A stretch of 64,000 bases of DNA, from assembly GCF_051020955.1 (NCBI RefSeq), contig NW_027476212.1, positions 414,049-478,048 of the forward strand, given 5' to 3'. Of the stretch, positions 30,661-42,024 are shown piece after piece. The position numbers were made by a program, and so were the translations under genes. The notes under the pieces are model-generated. The model saw nothing but the letters and a program-made list of their open reading frames with translations. It searched no databases and was not told the DNA's origin. Source of the stretch: Megalopta genalis (Eukaryota; Arthropoda; Insecta; Hymenoptera; Halictidae). The stretch's first letter is position 1. Each line of letters starts with the position of its first letter.

Positions 30661-33600
30661 ATTCGCATTAACTTGATTAATTATATCAAAACTAATTTAT
30701 TATTTCTGATTATAGAGAAATAAGATTTTTGAATATTCTAACTATTTAAATTACTGTCCTAAATAAAATATATTACTGTCCTAAATAAATTATGCAAATA
30801 ACTTCATTTCACATAAAAACAATGTTAGCGAGAAGGATTTTTTGAAATTGGAATGTTACGACCCAAAATATTGCGAGAAATGTATTGCACTGTTATATGT
30901 ATAAACAATAAATATTTACCATTTCTGTCTTTTTTAAAAACGTTTACAAAACCTCCAATAAGAATGAAAAATTTCTTTCCTGACCGAGTCTTTTAGTACT
31001 AACTTGCAGGTTCGAAATACACAGCGTTCGTACTCAAGCACATAATATACAACACGATTCAATTTCACAAGAACAACTGCGATAAATACTGTCCCATATA
31101 AATCATAGACCTGTTTAAGCCAATAAAACCTCAGAAATAAGTTTATTAATTGCATTAACTCTGCAATACTATAAATGCTTGAGTTTGCTCGAAAAGATTC
31201 GACATACCTATTTTTTAACTTTGCAGCTTACTTAATAGACAACAACAAGGTTATATCCTCGCAAAAGTTGCTACAACTAGAAAATCTGCATTATCAATTT
31301 CATCGAATGAATGTTCCAAATTGATCATATGAACATGGATTTTTATAAATCTAGAGTATTTGATTTAATCGTGTCAGAATCGAACAGTAAATTGATCAAC
31401 GTACTCAAGAAAGCAATATCTCTAGTAGCAGTAGGATTTGAATGTAGAAATAAGTAGCAAGGCAATCAATCCTCTGAAGCTGTATTGCTTGTTATCCAAA
31501 TATGGTTGCAAGCTTTTAATTAATGGAAGGCAACAGCAAATAATGACGAGTAAATAAAAATTACCGATTCAGATTTCAAGTTTGCTTCTCCATGACTTTT
31601 GGTGTCATTACTGCACAATTTGATTCATAGATAATATACACGACTTCGCACAAACACTTCCGATCCCGTTCACCCCGAGAAGTAAATGTTTCAGACTGTT
31701 AACCAAATTCAGGAAAGTTCGGTATGAAAGATACAAAATCAATCCTCAAATCCTCGCATACAAAGTCTCAAGCAGAAGAACTAGTCTTCTAGATATCTGC
31801 TGAACACTGGCGTGAATCTTGACATGAAAACTGCATCACTCAATCTCCATATTGATCCAATCGGTTTTTGTTGACGATAAAGACGTAAATCTTCAAGCAA
31901 GCAAATTCCTGCTTTCTATATTTCCTCTTGAATGTTTACTAGGAATCGTGCAATCTTGGTATTTTTCATTATGTGATTAATATTTGTTGCCCGTTTATTG
32001 AAAATGTATCCACTGTGCAGGTTACATTTCTTGTTATGTACATCACACTATTTGAAATTTTGTAACCTAGAATTAATCAGCAATTATTCCCAAATACTTT
32101 GAAAATTGAGATTGATAGTTGTGAAGTTAACTTATCATTCTTTGAAAATGGCTATATTTGCCTATAATTAATACTTAGAGAAGCATCGCTCCAATATCAA
32201 AAGATATGAGATAATTAATAGCCCAGCCATAATTGTCTTCGACTACTGAAACCAAGCTGTAGTACTATCATTAATGCATTTCGAATAATTTGGTTTCTAT
32301 GAATAACATAACTGCTTTCTTCATTCCATATTATAACCATTACAGAAACTTTTAGCTATTTTGTGCGCGTCTAGTACAAGAAATGTTCCGCACACTACCA
32401 AGAATGCACACAGCTCTGTAGTAATCAAAAATAGAGTATTCACAATCAGTTCCATTTAATGCAACTCTTCATTTGTGGTGAAATTAGATGTTGGCGATTC
32501 CGTTGCTGATTCCGAATATTGGAAATTTGTCAAGCAACAACCCGACCCAACTATAAATTTTCCAATACAGATCCAGTACACTGAAGAAAATAGCCCCGTG
32601 TGTCTAAAATCAAATCGATCAATTTTAGATCGCCAGTCGAGTACCTCCTCTTTACTGGTATCACTTGGATCGATGCATAAGAACTCTAGCGCGACGTTAG
32701 CTCTTTTACATTAAGTCGAGCTCAAATGTTCGAGCTCGACGCCGGTCGAGGTAGACAACCCGTACTAAACACGTCAAGCAGTCTTCTGTTTGTATCGTTG
32801 CAATGTATTGTATCGTTGCTATCCTTCCAATAATCCCAATATCAAATCCATTATCTATTTTCCGTCGTTTCCCATGCAGCGCTGTTCGTTAGGGCATTGC
32901 CCTCGTGCACTGTAACGAACGTTCAGTGCTTCTTAGTTTTCAATATTCACAACGAAATAAATAGGCGCTCACACCGCGACCGTGGCTAGTTTTCATTTGT
33001 CATCAGTTATCAGCTACTGTTACGTAGATGCATGTAGTTACGCTTGTAATTCTTTAGCTTTGTTAGCTTCGCTAACAATCAACTGCGCTTGCAAATTTCG
33101 ATACAGCTTTGTAGCCATAAATTGATCGCTTAATCGTATCATTCATGACCTTCACGACACATCATCACATTTCATCATTCTATTGTACATTAACCTCCTC
33201 TGTACAAATCTTATTGGTTAAAATATATTTAGTGTTACTACACCAGCGTTGTTTACCATACAGTCCACTATCCAATCCATCCTTCCAATCCTTCCTCCAA
33301 TTCATCCTTCCCAACGAAAAGATACATTTGCAACATATTTGGAAATTTTGAGAAGAACAACAAACTAGTAATTTTGGAAATTGTCGAACATTTAACTTAT
33401 TTCTGCACTTTATAAACCTTCCCGGGTACTACATATTTCCAAAACTTCATCCTCCGGTTACGTAAATACAGATGTAGATGGTTCATTCTATTATATAAGA
33501 TTTCACATAAAACATTATTATGATTCAGATTCTGATAACACTCTACATTGATGTTTAAACCCACGATTTAAGAAAATGATGACAGAAGTGATGTCAATTT

Positions 33601-34405
33601 TGCAGATTGTCTTCGCTATAGCATGCATGAAAGTAGTATAGTAATACTTTACTATCCACACTTTAATTATGCATGATTCGTACTCAAGCTGCTATATGCA
33701 TTATTCAGATTTGACGAGAAGGCGACTATACACAGTGCGGACACGTTCGTCGCAAAAGTCTTCTCGTTAGCTTTAAACTATACGATAGTAGGAGTTATGA
33801 ATAGTACATTAAGCTTAATATAACAATTTGCGTTCAAATTTTTTCGAGCAAACTAATTATAATACATACAAATACACTTTATGTTACCGTGTTCGTTAAC
33901 AGTTCAAACAGATATATGTATAATTCTTATAGTTCAATACTGTGCATAGTACAAACAGAATTAAGTCTCATTACGAATAATTTCTTTCACGAACCATCAC
34001 TGAACGATGGCTACATTCTGCGACATATGTCCAAAAGGATCTATTGAAATAAAAAAATACTCCATAAATACTGCAGAATTCATTTGAATTAATAGAATTA
34101 AGAATTAACTTTCCTACCTCGAGTATAATGATAGAAAAAAATGATCACGTTTACAGCTGGCATTTATGCATTGCTATCCTACAAATGTAAGTTTTATAAA
34201 TGGCGCTAAATATTTATTAATAAAGATAAGATCAGATTAAATGAAACTAATTAAAACAAACACTATGTGGTACTACAATATAGTATAATATAAAGAGTAT
34301 TTTCCCGAAACTACAGAGATTTAAATTATTATATTATCATTAAAAAGAATTATTTCAGCTACTTTTAAAGTACACCTATGAGATTTATTATGTGTACAAC
34401 ATTAT
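30661..34405. other. AT-rich region without recognised genes
   Basis: About 3.7 kb. An 79-codon frame at 32475-32714 has ordinary composition but no recognisable motif and no supporting context. About 32780-33240 is more GC-rich with promoter-like and AATAAA-like strings and could be a decayed LTR, but no ends or duplication could be fixed. Confidence 0.3.
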
Positions 34406-35018
34406 TTAACCAGTTAAGTGCGCTCGACGTGTATACACGTCGGACCAAACCTCTACTGCGGTGCGGTTGACGTGTATACTCGTCGTGTAAAATAAAAAAT
34501 TACCATTCACTATGAAAACTCGAAATCTCAATAAAATGTAATACGAATATTATTTCGTGATATGTTCCCTTTATATTACCAATACGACCGCTATGTATTT
34601 CATATGGAGGGGGGCTCGCGTATCAAAACTAATTACACACGTAACCCGCAATTTGGACGGGCAGCGTTGATTTGCGGAGAAACCGCGTCAGCAGTTAGCA
34701 GTGCTCTGCGACGTAGAGTCTTATACATTTTTTACACAAGACAGGGAATTCGAAAAACAGTACGAACGAAACAATCCGAACTATTCGAACAAAAGCTCTC
34801 CCTTTCTTGCTTCCGAAGCGTCTCAAGTAAAGGGTTTATTTTCATAGTTATTACCAAATAAAGTATAAGACAAAGTAAGTATGAAAAATACTAAATATGT
34901 ATAAATAATTATCAACTGCTTTATTGTTCAAAAACATGGGCGGTAAAATGATTGTATTTTTATGCAGTCGAGACTATGACTTCCATAACTTTATGCAGGT
35001 ATGAAGTTATGTCTGCGA

Positions 35019-35019
35019 C

Positions 35020-35078
<59 letters not shown>

Positions 35079-35080
35079 AA
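35019..35080 (+). repeat. (AAT)n microsatellite
   Basis: About 20 AAT units just upstream of the PB-2 transposase start. Confidence 0.95.
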
Positions 35081-35105
35081 TAAACGGCTAAATTTTACCC
35101 TCCAG

Positions 35106-35990
35106 ATGGGTGATTCAGATAGTGATAGTGGCGAAATTTTACACATCAGAAAGCGAAGAAGTGTGCCTTGTCTTATTTCGTCTTCTGACGAAAACAAGAG
35201 TGATGACACCGAAGAGGATTGCTCTAGCGAAAATGAGTCAGAAGAGGATTCTTCTTCCAGTGCATCCAAATTGGATGACGAACCTTCCGGTGACAGTCAA
35301 TCAGAAGAAGAGAACCAAACCAAACATTCTGAATGGAAAACAGAAGAAAATAATAGGGCGCCATTTGGTTTTTCTGGAAAGTCCGGACAACAGTTTGATG
35401 TGCCTAGATCATCAAGAAACAAGTGTTTATTTTATTTGGATAAATTATTAGATAATGAATTCATATCCATTATTGTGGAACAAACGAATTTGTATGCACA
35501 ACATTATGTTGAAAATCGCACTTTGAAGCCACGATCAAGAATGAAGAATTGGTATTCGACAAATTATAATAAAATGAGATGTTTTATCGCAATGTTGATA
35601 TTGCAGGGTATCATAAGAAAGCCAACACTACAAATGTATTTTTCGAGAAGAGAAAGTGTATCAACACCTTTTTTTTACGAAAGTGTTGACTGCAGAAAGG
35701 TTTTTACTCCTTTGCAAATTTTTGCATTTTGCAGATAATAGAAATTTGATCAGTGCGAGCAAAATTTCTAAAATTGAATGTGTTGTGAAAAATATCCAAC
35801 ACAAATGCAAGAGTTTATATATTCCAACTCAAAATATTTGTGTTGATGAGTGCCTCTTATCATGGAAAGGACGTTTGTCATGGAGACAATATATTCCTTC
35901 TAAAAGGAGCCGTTTTGGCATAAAGCTTTTTGTTCTATGTGAAAGTCAGTCCGGATATATTTGGAATTTTTGCATATACTCTCTCTCTCT
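35106..35990 (+). pseudogene. PB-2 transposase, N-terminal half, frameshifted
   Basis: Begins MGDSDSDSGEILHIRKRR with the acidic N terminus of piggyBac transposases. Then RCFIAMLILQGIIRKPTL and a frame change near 35690 to LLLCKFLHFADNRN and ICVDECLLSWKGRLSW, which carries the first catalytic aspartate, and SRFGIKLFVLCESQSGYIWN. After about 35975 the reading becomes Phe/Leu-rich and the remaining catalytic aspartates are absent. Confidence 0.85.
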
Positions 35991-36414
35991 ATTTCCTTAT
36001 TTTTTTTGTTTATTCTTGCTATCTTCAATTTTTCTTGCTTATGTATTTTATTATTTTTTGACAATTTTCAAGCTCTTAGTAAGAATAACGTATTTAGAAA
36101 CGAATTGTTAGTTTATTTGACAAATAAAAATGTAATCCTTCCTCGTTTTTCGTAAAATGTGTAACAGTACCATTTGCTCTGCGTTCGACGTGTATACACG
36201 TCGTTGCTTGTTTTTAATTCCGCACCCTGTGGTGATCTTTTGAAACTAAATTCCACAGATAACTGGTTAAAATACCAAAATTATGAAATTCTTTTTCGAA
36301 AATCATCGGTTAGTGTGAAATTGGTTTAGTCAAGTGTATATAAACCAGTGTATTACAAAAGATGAAAGGTAACATTCTCTATTATTCCGAAAATGTCTAG
36401 ACATAGAAGTCAAC

Positions 36415-36612
36415 TGTTGGAATAGCCAATTAAATCATACTTTGAATAAACAAGTGAGTGAGCATGCGCAGGATGAATGAGCAGAGTGGCGCAGTGGAAG
36501 CGTGCGAGGGCACTTCTAATGGGACAGTTAATTAGTTATAGTGTTAAATGTAGAGTATTAATGTTAATAATAAAGAACAATTTACTTTAATCATCCCCAG
36601 AGTATTCTAACA
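36415..36612 (+). mobile_element. Copia-type solo LTR containing a tRNA-iMet fragment
   Basis: 198 bp, TGTTGGAATA...TATTCTAACA with near-perfect inverted ends, flanked by a 5-bp duplication TCAAC (36410-36414, 36613-36617). AATAAAG lies at about 36570. Confidence 0.88.
36480..36505 (+). other. 26-nt match to the 5' end of initiator tRNA-Met
   Basis: AGCAGAGTGGCGCAGTGG followed by AAGCGTGC equals the first 26 nt of insect initiator tRNA-Met as I know it, including box A. After it the sequence diverges (GAGGGC). Confidence 0.7.
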
Positions 36613-37341
36613 TCAACATAATAAAAAACATGGAGAATACTTAGGCAGATATGCAAACTAATATTTTTGTAATTTCTATTGCGTGTTTCGTCCAAATTTT
36701 AATAGGAATTTGTAGACAAATGTTTTATTTTATTTTCTTCTCATGGTTACTCTGGGGTTTTAATAACGTCAAGTAGAAAGTTGATTGAAGTCATAGAAAA
36801 TGCTCACTGGAAGTGTGACATACGAAGAACATTCCTGACATATCTTTCATAGCTTATCTTTCACGTACTTTGAATTCGCTCAAGAATAATTATTCAGCCA
36901 TAGGAAAGGAACGTCGAACATAACGTCGAAAACGTGGGAATTTAAGACAGCGTTAAATTCATTTAAGTCATTCACAACCTACACTCTCGATGAGAGCCAA
37001 AGATCCAAATAGCCAAATAACTATATCGACGACCTAAGCATCTTTTTCAAACGCAATTCGATATATGAAACTGTGATAACAGCGAAGCCAAGATTAGAAG
37101 AAACAATGATGCAAACAACACTCACCTACGATCTCCCAGACGCCTCATCTACGCCATTTCACCTACCAATAATGTCACCTGCCAAGATCAGAGAACCAAG
37201 TATAACTTAGTCTATACCTGATTAGGAATCTTCATCCCAGGAGAACAGCAATTCAACTGATGGAGACGAACCAGATACTAGTCCAGTTTTGCCACAACCT
37301 ACGAACACGGATAACATTGTCACACCAGCAGAAGAAATTCG

Positions 37342-37420
37342 ATGAAAATTAATAGAAGAGAAGCTCGCAGTAGATTAATCGAAGGTCACAAGGGTGTTAC
37401 GGAAACCTTAAATCAATTAA
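37342..37420 (+). pseudogene. pol: Gyp-F integrase zinc domain, N-terminal part
   Basis: RRLIEGHKGVTETLNQ-type sequence ends at the TTAA (37417-37420) used by PB-3. It continues in the same frame after 39223. Confidence 0.8.
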
Positions 37421-39222
37421 CCCTTTCGATACTACCGCCGCCTATTGGCGGCATCCACGGAAAGTTATGTGGGCATGCCTTAAATATATATGTTTTATTA
37501 TATATAGATAAACTACGAAAAACAAATTGGAATGTTTGCTTATATCGTTAATTTTTTGAATGTGTAACTTACAATTTGAATTTAGCTCCCTTCAGGATGA
37601 GTGTAAAACGCTTGAAAGGAGAACAATGGATAAACGAAATCATTGATTCCAAAAGTGATTCTGATGAAGAAAATGAATATAATTTAGCATTTCGCAAAAG
37701 GAAGAACAATCGAGCACGTGTACTTAGCACCTCGGAATCTGAAGAAGCAGAAGAGTCTGAAGTACGAATTGATACTCCTTCTAGCATCAAATGGACATCA
37801 AAGAAGCTTAGTCCAAAAATTCATGATTTTACGCCACATCATTCGGGAGTAGTTGGGAACAATTTAAATCGTTCGTCGAGAATTTTGGATTACTTCAGAC
37901 TGCTTTTTTCTGAAGATTTAGTTAAATTTATTGTGGAAAAAAACAAACAATTACTGGTGTCGACAGCTCAAAAGGGATCACTTGAACGTTTCAGAAGGGA
38001 TGGAAGTGGATGAATTATATTGTTTTATTGCTGCGTCGTTATTAATGACGCGAACCAAAAAGCTATCCTTAAATGAATATTGGTCTAAAGATAAGCTTCT
38101 CCGAAGCGATATATTCAGTCAAATTATGAGTAGAGATCGCTACTTTTCATTATTGAAAATGTTGCATTTTACGGACATAGTCGGTCACACTGCTGATCGT
38201 TTACACAAAATAAATGAAGTAGTGGAAATGCTACGAACATCATTTAACAATGCATTCCAGCCATACCAGCGGTTATGTATAGACGAAAGTCTACTCCTCT
38301 ACAAAGGCGTAATAGATTATAACTCTTCAATGGGTACAATCGATAAATCAGATATGGTGATAAGTACTATCGATGCAACTCGCAAAAGTTTAAAGTTGTA
38401 TCGCAAATGCGCGTGTGGAACGCATTCTGCCTATATAAGCACACCACAAAAAAAAACAAATCTCAATGGCGAAATTTCACCTTCAGTTGATTAAGGAAAT
38501 ATTAGAAAAATACCACACACACAAGAATCATGAATATTATCGGTGCAGCAGGTCAGGAAGTAATTATCCCACAAGGCTCACAGGGAGACATTTTCCTTCG
38601 ATATATCATCAGTCGGGGGAGAAAAATCGAAAACAAAGATGTGTTGTATGTGCGGTTGGTGGTGTGGGCTTGTGCGTTTCACCTTGTTTCGAAAACTATC
38701 ACACCAAGTTACACTATTAGTTTTGTCGTTGATTATATTTCACTATTAGTTTTATTATTTATTATGTTACACTATTAGTTTTGTTATTTATTTTAATTTT
38801 GTGATATTGGACCATATCATTTATATCGATGCCATTTACTTTAATTAATGTACTGTCAAGAAAAAGATATGATTCTAAAACGTTAAGCGCCATGCCTGTT
38901 TTGTCTATCTTTCCATCTGATCCGCGAGATAAGATTCCGTCGAAATCGATTTTTTGCCGAGGATTGGTTTAGGTTACGACAAAGCAGTATAAACATTTTA
39001 GAAATGTTTTTTAAACACTTTAAATTCCGCGTCAGTCACCGATGTCGCGGTCCGAATGAAAAGTTTAGTGTCAATCACGCTTCTATTTTCTATTTTCATT
39101 TCTATGAATGCCGCAAAACATGTTTTCGCGGCTTACGCTGTCGGACAGTGCAACCACTCTCGCGGAAAACTTCATCGTTCCACGAATGTATAACCGCGGC
39201 CAGGTCCTCCGTACCGAAAGGG
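37421..39222 (+). mobile_element. PB-3: piggyBac transposon with internal deletion
   Basis: TTAA duplications at 37417-37420 and 39223-39226, ends CCCTTTCGATAC and inverted CCCTTTCGGTAC. 1802 bp. Its ends resemble PB-1, so both probably belong to one subfamily. Confidence 0.88.
37597..38720 (+). pseudogene. PB-3 transposase, internally deleted and frameshifted
   Basis: Starts MSVKRLKGEQWINEIIDSKS with an acidic N terminus. Frames change near 37975 and 38470. LCIDESLLLYKG carries the first catalytic aspartate, but it is joined directly to MGTIDKSDMVISTIDATRKS, so roughly 150-200 residues including the central catalytic block are gone. The Cys-rich tail (RCVVC ... GLCVSPCFENYHT) is present up to 38720. 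It cannot be catalytic. Confidence 0.87.
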
Positions 39223-40030
39223 TTAAAGGAAAAATATCACTGCCCTGAAATGAGAAAAGATTCACAAGAATTCATTCGTTCACTTATCAGAACAAAAACC
39301 CGTCAACCCGTAATTATTACGGACACACCTCTGGAACCTTTTGACGAACATGCCATGGACACATTTGGACTACTTCCAACAACAATCAATGGAAATCGCT
39401 ACATTTTAACTATGCGAGACAATTTAAAAAAGTATTGGTTAACAGTTGCTTTATCAGATATTAAAGCCATGATAGTAGCTGTCGCGTCCGCGAGTCATTT
39501 CATTGCAATACGTGGGACAACAAAATCCATTTCGATAGATGAAAGCACTAGTTTCTTGGGAAACTGATGTTACATGTTGCCGAGATGGATTGTTAAAAAG
39601 GAGTCATATATTGTATTAACAGAATATCTAAAACAATACATCGAGTCATATGAAGAATGGGACCTCTACTTACCATTTGCCATGATTTCATATAAATACC
39701 TCCGTTCACGAAGCTACGAATTTCACACCCCACGAATTAATCTTCGGGAAAACCACGAAACAGCCAGTAGTGTGTTCCCCTCAGAAAAAAATATGCCGAC
39801 TTGCGGATCTTATTTGATTACGTTACAAGCTATATTACGATGAGTGAGCTAATCCGACATAACTTATGGTGGAGTAATACGTCCATGTGTAAAAAGAATC
39901 TGAAACAAGCAAATTCGATCCACGTTACATCGGGCCATACGAGATAGTAAGTGTCGGATATAAATAATGCAATTTTAAAAACAGATGCGACCGGACACCT
40001 AATCGCGAAACATCAGGATAAATTAAAACA
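39223..40030 (+). pseudogene. pol: Gyp-F integrase core and C-terminal module
   Basis: Reads RTKTRQPVIITDTPLEPFDE and MDTFGLLPTTINGNRYILTM. The second half of the core is worn: ISIDESTSFLGN stands where LTDQGTNF is usual. YLKQYIESYEEWDLYLPFAM follows in another frame. FDPRYIGPYEIV closes the protein near 39950. Confidence 0.75.
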
Positions 40031-40436
40031 CTCCTTCGTCTTCGATAGTTCGTGCGACACAAATTAAAAATTGGAATCACTTTCAGGATGAAGTAAATCC
40101 CGCTGATTATCCAGAGGTGCGCGAGGATCTCTTAATAATGCCAATGTATAAGGAAAATCTAACTCGTGTTTGAAGCTGAAGAATACAAATTGTGTGAAAA
40201 ATGTTGGTCTCGGGGGTGGCAGCAGAAGAAAGAGAATTATTTCCTGAAGGCTGCTGGCATACCATCGCAGGAAACCACATAAGTGAGGCAGATTGTCATT
40301 GTGAAGGATATGGTTCTGTAATCCTGGAAACACCAAACACTATTCGATGCCGAGAATGCATCGAAGAATACATATTTCGAAATGTAACTGGAGACATTAC
40401 AGCAATTAAAAAATGGCAAGGCCATTGATGTGGTCA
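40031..40436 (+). other. Unassigned open frame after Gyp-F integrase
   Basis: A 75-codon frame (40201-40428) has six cysteines (for example ADCHCEGYGS and IRCRECIEEY). Position after pol would suit an envelope remnant, but I see no membrane anchor or fusion motif. Confidence 0.25.
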
Positions 40437-41255
40437 CTCAGTGGTAGCATCATGACCGTTAACAGCAACACACGCACATATATAAAAAGAAAAACACATA
40501 TAATCCATAAATCATCGTCATAAATAGTTAGAGCCAATTGAACGTAGCAAACGGGGATCTGCTAAGATTATTTAATTGAACATAATTTAACATAACATAT
40601 TTAACATAAACATGACAGGAAGATGTATTTTTCTAAAAATTTCAAATCGGGATAAAGAAAAACATGCACGGGAAGAGCTACCCAGACCAGGATCGAAAGG
40701 ATCAAAAACCAAGCAATCCAAACCGAACCAGAGGAAACAGTGTCGAGAAAAAGGGTTGGATCGGTGGTGGAGTCAGGGATCTGCGATCTGTGTAAGGTGT
40801 ACGCCCTCAGAAAGGACTGAAAGAATCATTTACATGTTTCATCTAAGGAGGGAGGGGAGCATACACCCGCTGGCACCAGTCGGCGGGTTCGCTCTTTATA
40901 TATATTGTGAACTATGTGCCCCCCTTTGGAGAAGTGCGATGACGAATTTTCTGGGACCGAAGCAAATATGAACATCCCCATTACCATTTTTCAAAAAAAA
41001 TTTTGGTATATAAAACGCCCAAACGCGACCAAAAGCGGGCCAATACGTATATCATTACAAGGTTATAAGCCTTCCCCGACTCAGTGCGACAAAGTGAGAG
41101 CGCGATCTAGAATCCGCGCTACACTCACATACATGCAATTGTATATACCAAAGGCTTGTAATATACTATCTTTTACCAGTCTATTTAGTTGTCGAATTCA
41201 TTTATCCCACTTCCTGATTGAAAGCAGTAGTTGGTACAAACTTATATAGATATAT
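40437..41255 (+). repeat. Gyp-F 3' end / LTR-like sequence
   Basis: About 40960-41170 matches, in the opposite orientation, the sequence at about 52460-52700: shared ACCATTTTTC, TATATAAA, CAAACGCGACC and a GTGAGAGCGCG block near 41094. A TATA-like box (TATATAAAAC near 41008) suggests the promoter part of an LTR. Exact ends are not resolved. Confidence 0.45.
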
Positions 41256-41735
41256 AGTGGCCCATAAAAGTGTTCGTACACCATTTAAAACGCAATTACT
41301 TTTTCAAAACTGAACTAAATGACTTGAATTTTTTTAGGCGACAGAGAGATTAGTCTACCAGACGATGACTAAAAAGCTTTCTTTTAATTTTGCTATTACT
41401 TGGAATGAAAAGAAGAAATTAAAAAACCTCGATTTTTAACTTTTTTATCTGAGCCTATAACGAAAATTTAGAAAATACCCTCTTGTAGATTTCGGTAACT
41501 TATATGCGTGCTGAAAATTTGATCGACATCGGTTAAACCAGAGTCGAGCTACAGGTGTTGCAAGATTTTAAAAACTGCAGATTTCATACAGTTCTTGGTG
41601 AAAATCGTGATAAAACTGCGATTTCTGCGATCTTTAATTTGTTGTAACTCGTAATTGATATTACGAGATCTACCAAAAACATTTATTAAATTTTCGTTAT
41701 GGTTATGTCGAGGTTGAATTTATTTTTCAAGTAAA
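41256..41735 (+). repeat. Tc1/mariner-like terminus, left
   Basis: Starts AGTGGCCCATAAAAGTGTTCGTACACC, a Tc1-type end, then a body with imperfect internal palindromes (GTAGATTTCGG ... ACGAGATCTACC). Its body repeats in the same direction at 45215-45555, but its own right end is missing. Confidence 0.65.
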
Positions 41736-41925
41736 TTACTTTCAATCGAATATACGGCAAGACCGGTTACTTCGGATGATTTGACAATTGTTCCGCAGTA
41801 TTAGGGATTAATTCATTTTCTATGCGTCGGTCGACGAAATTAAAAACTGATTCCGATAGCGATCTGTCATTGTTACTTTTTATATTCGTACCATTAAAGA
41901 CCAGAGTGTCAAATACAAATGGTCT
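41715..41925 (-). pseudogene. Inverted copy of an Mre11-like exon
   Basis: The minus strand reads RPFVFDTLVFNGTNIKSNND and RRIENELIPNTAEQLSNHPK, nearly identical to 43090-43290 on the plus strand. It is a partial copy starting at about RPFVF and ending soon after the codons for VIYLK. Confidence 0.85.
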
Positions 41926-42024
41926 TAAATGGCCACGTGCCAGAGTTCCTACGCAGTGAAGTCGAGCTCTGATCCCGGCCGTATAAAAAAGAAACTTTTT
42001 TCTTTCGTTTTCAATCTTTTTCAA

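Larger units (their letters stand above)
34410..36266 (+). mobile_element. PB-2: degenerate piggyBac transposon
   Basis: Bounded by TTAA at 34406-34409 and 36267-36270, with ends CCAGTTAAGTG and (inverted) CCAGTTATCTG. A second motif, CGACGTGTATACACGTCG, occurs near both ends (about 34424-34441 and 36187-36204). At 1857 bp it is shorter than an autonomous piggyBac, mainly because the C-terminal transposase coding is missing. Confidence 0.85.
36900..41200 (+). mobile_element. Gyp-F: decayed Gypsy 3' part, split by PB-3
   Basis: Integrase pieces lie on both sides of PB-3 (EGHKGVTETLNQ | LKEKYHCPEMRKDSQEFI), followed by a catalytic-core remnant and a C-terminal FDPRYIGPYEIV module near 39915-39950. 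LTR-like sequence shared with 52.4-52.7 kb follows near 40960-41170. Stops and shifts are frequent, so this is older than Gyp-C. Confidence 0.65.

Noticed and set aside
30850..30866. LTR start like that of Gyp-A (TGTTACGACCC)
   Set aside because: Similarity ends after about 10 bases and no end or duplication follows.
32475..32714. Host gene exon
   Set aside because: Open for 79 codons but no motif, splice context or neighbour to support it.
35986..36155. Membrane protein frame in PB-2
   Set aside because: The Phe/Leu-rich reading comes from a T-rich tract after transposase coding decays.
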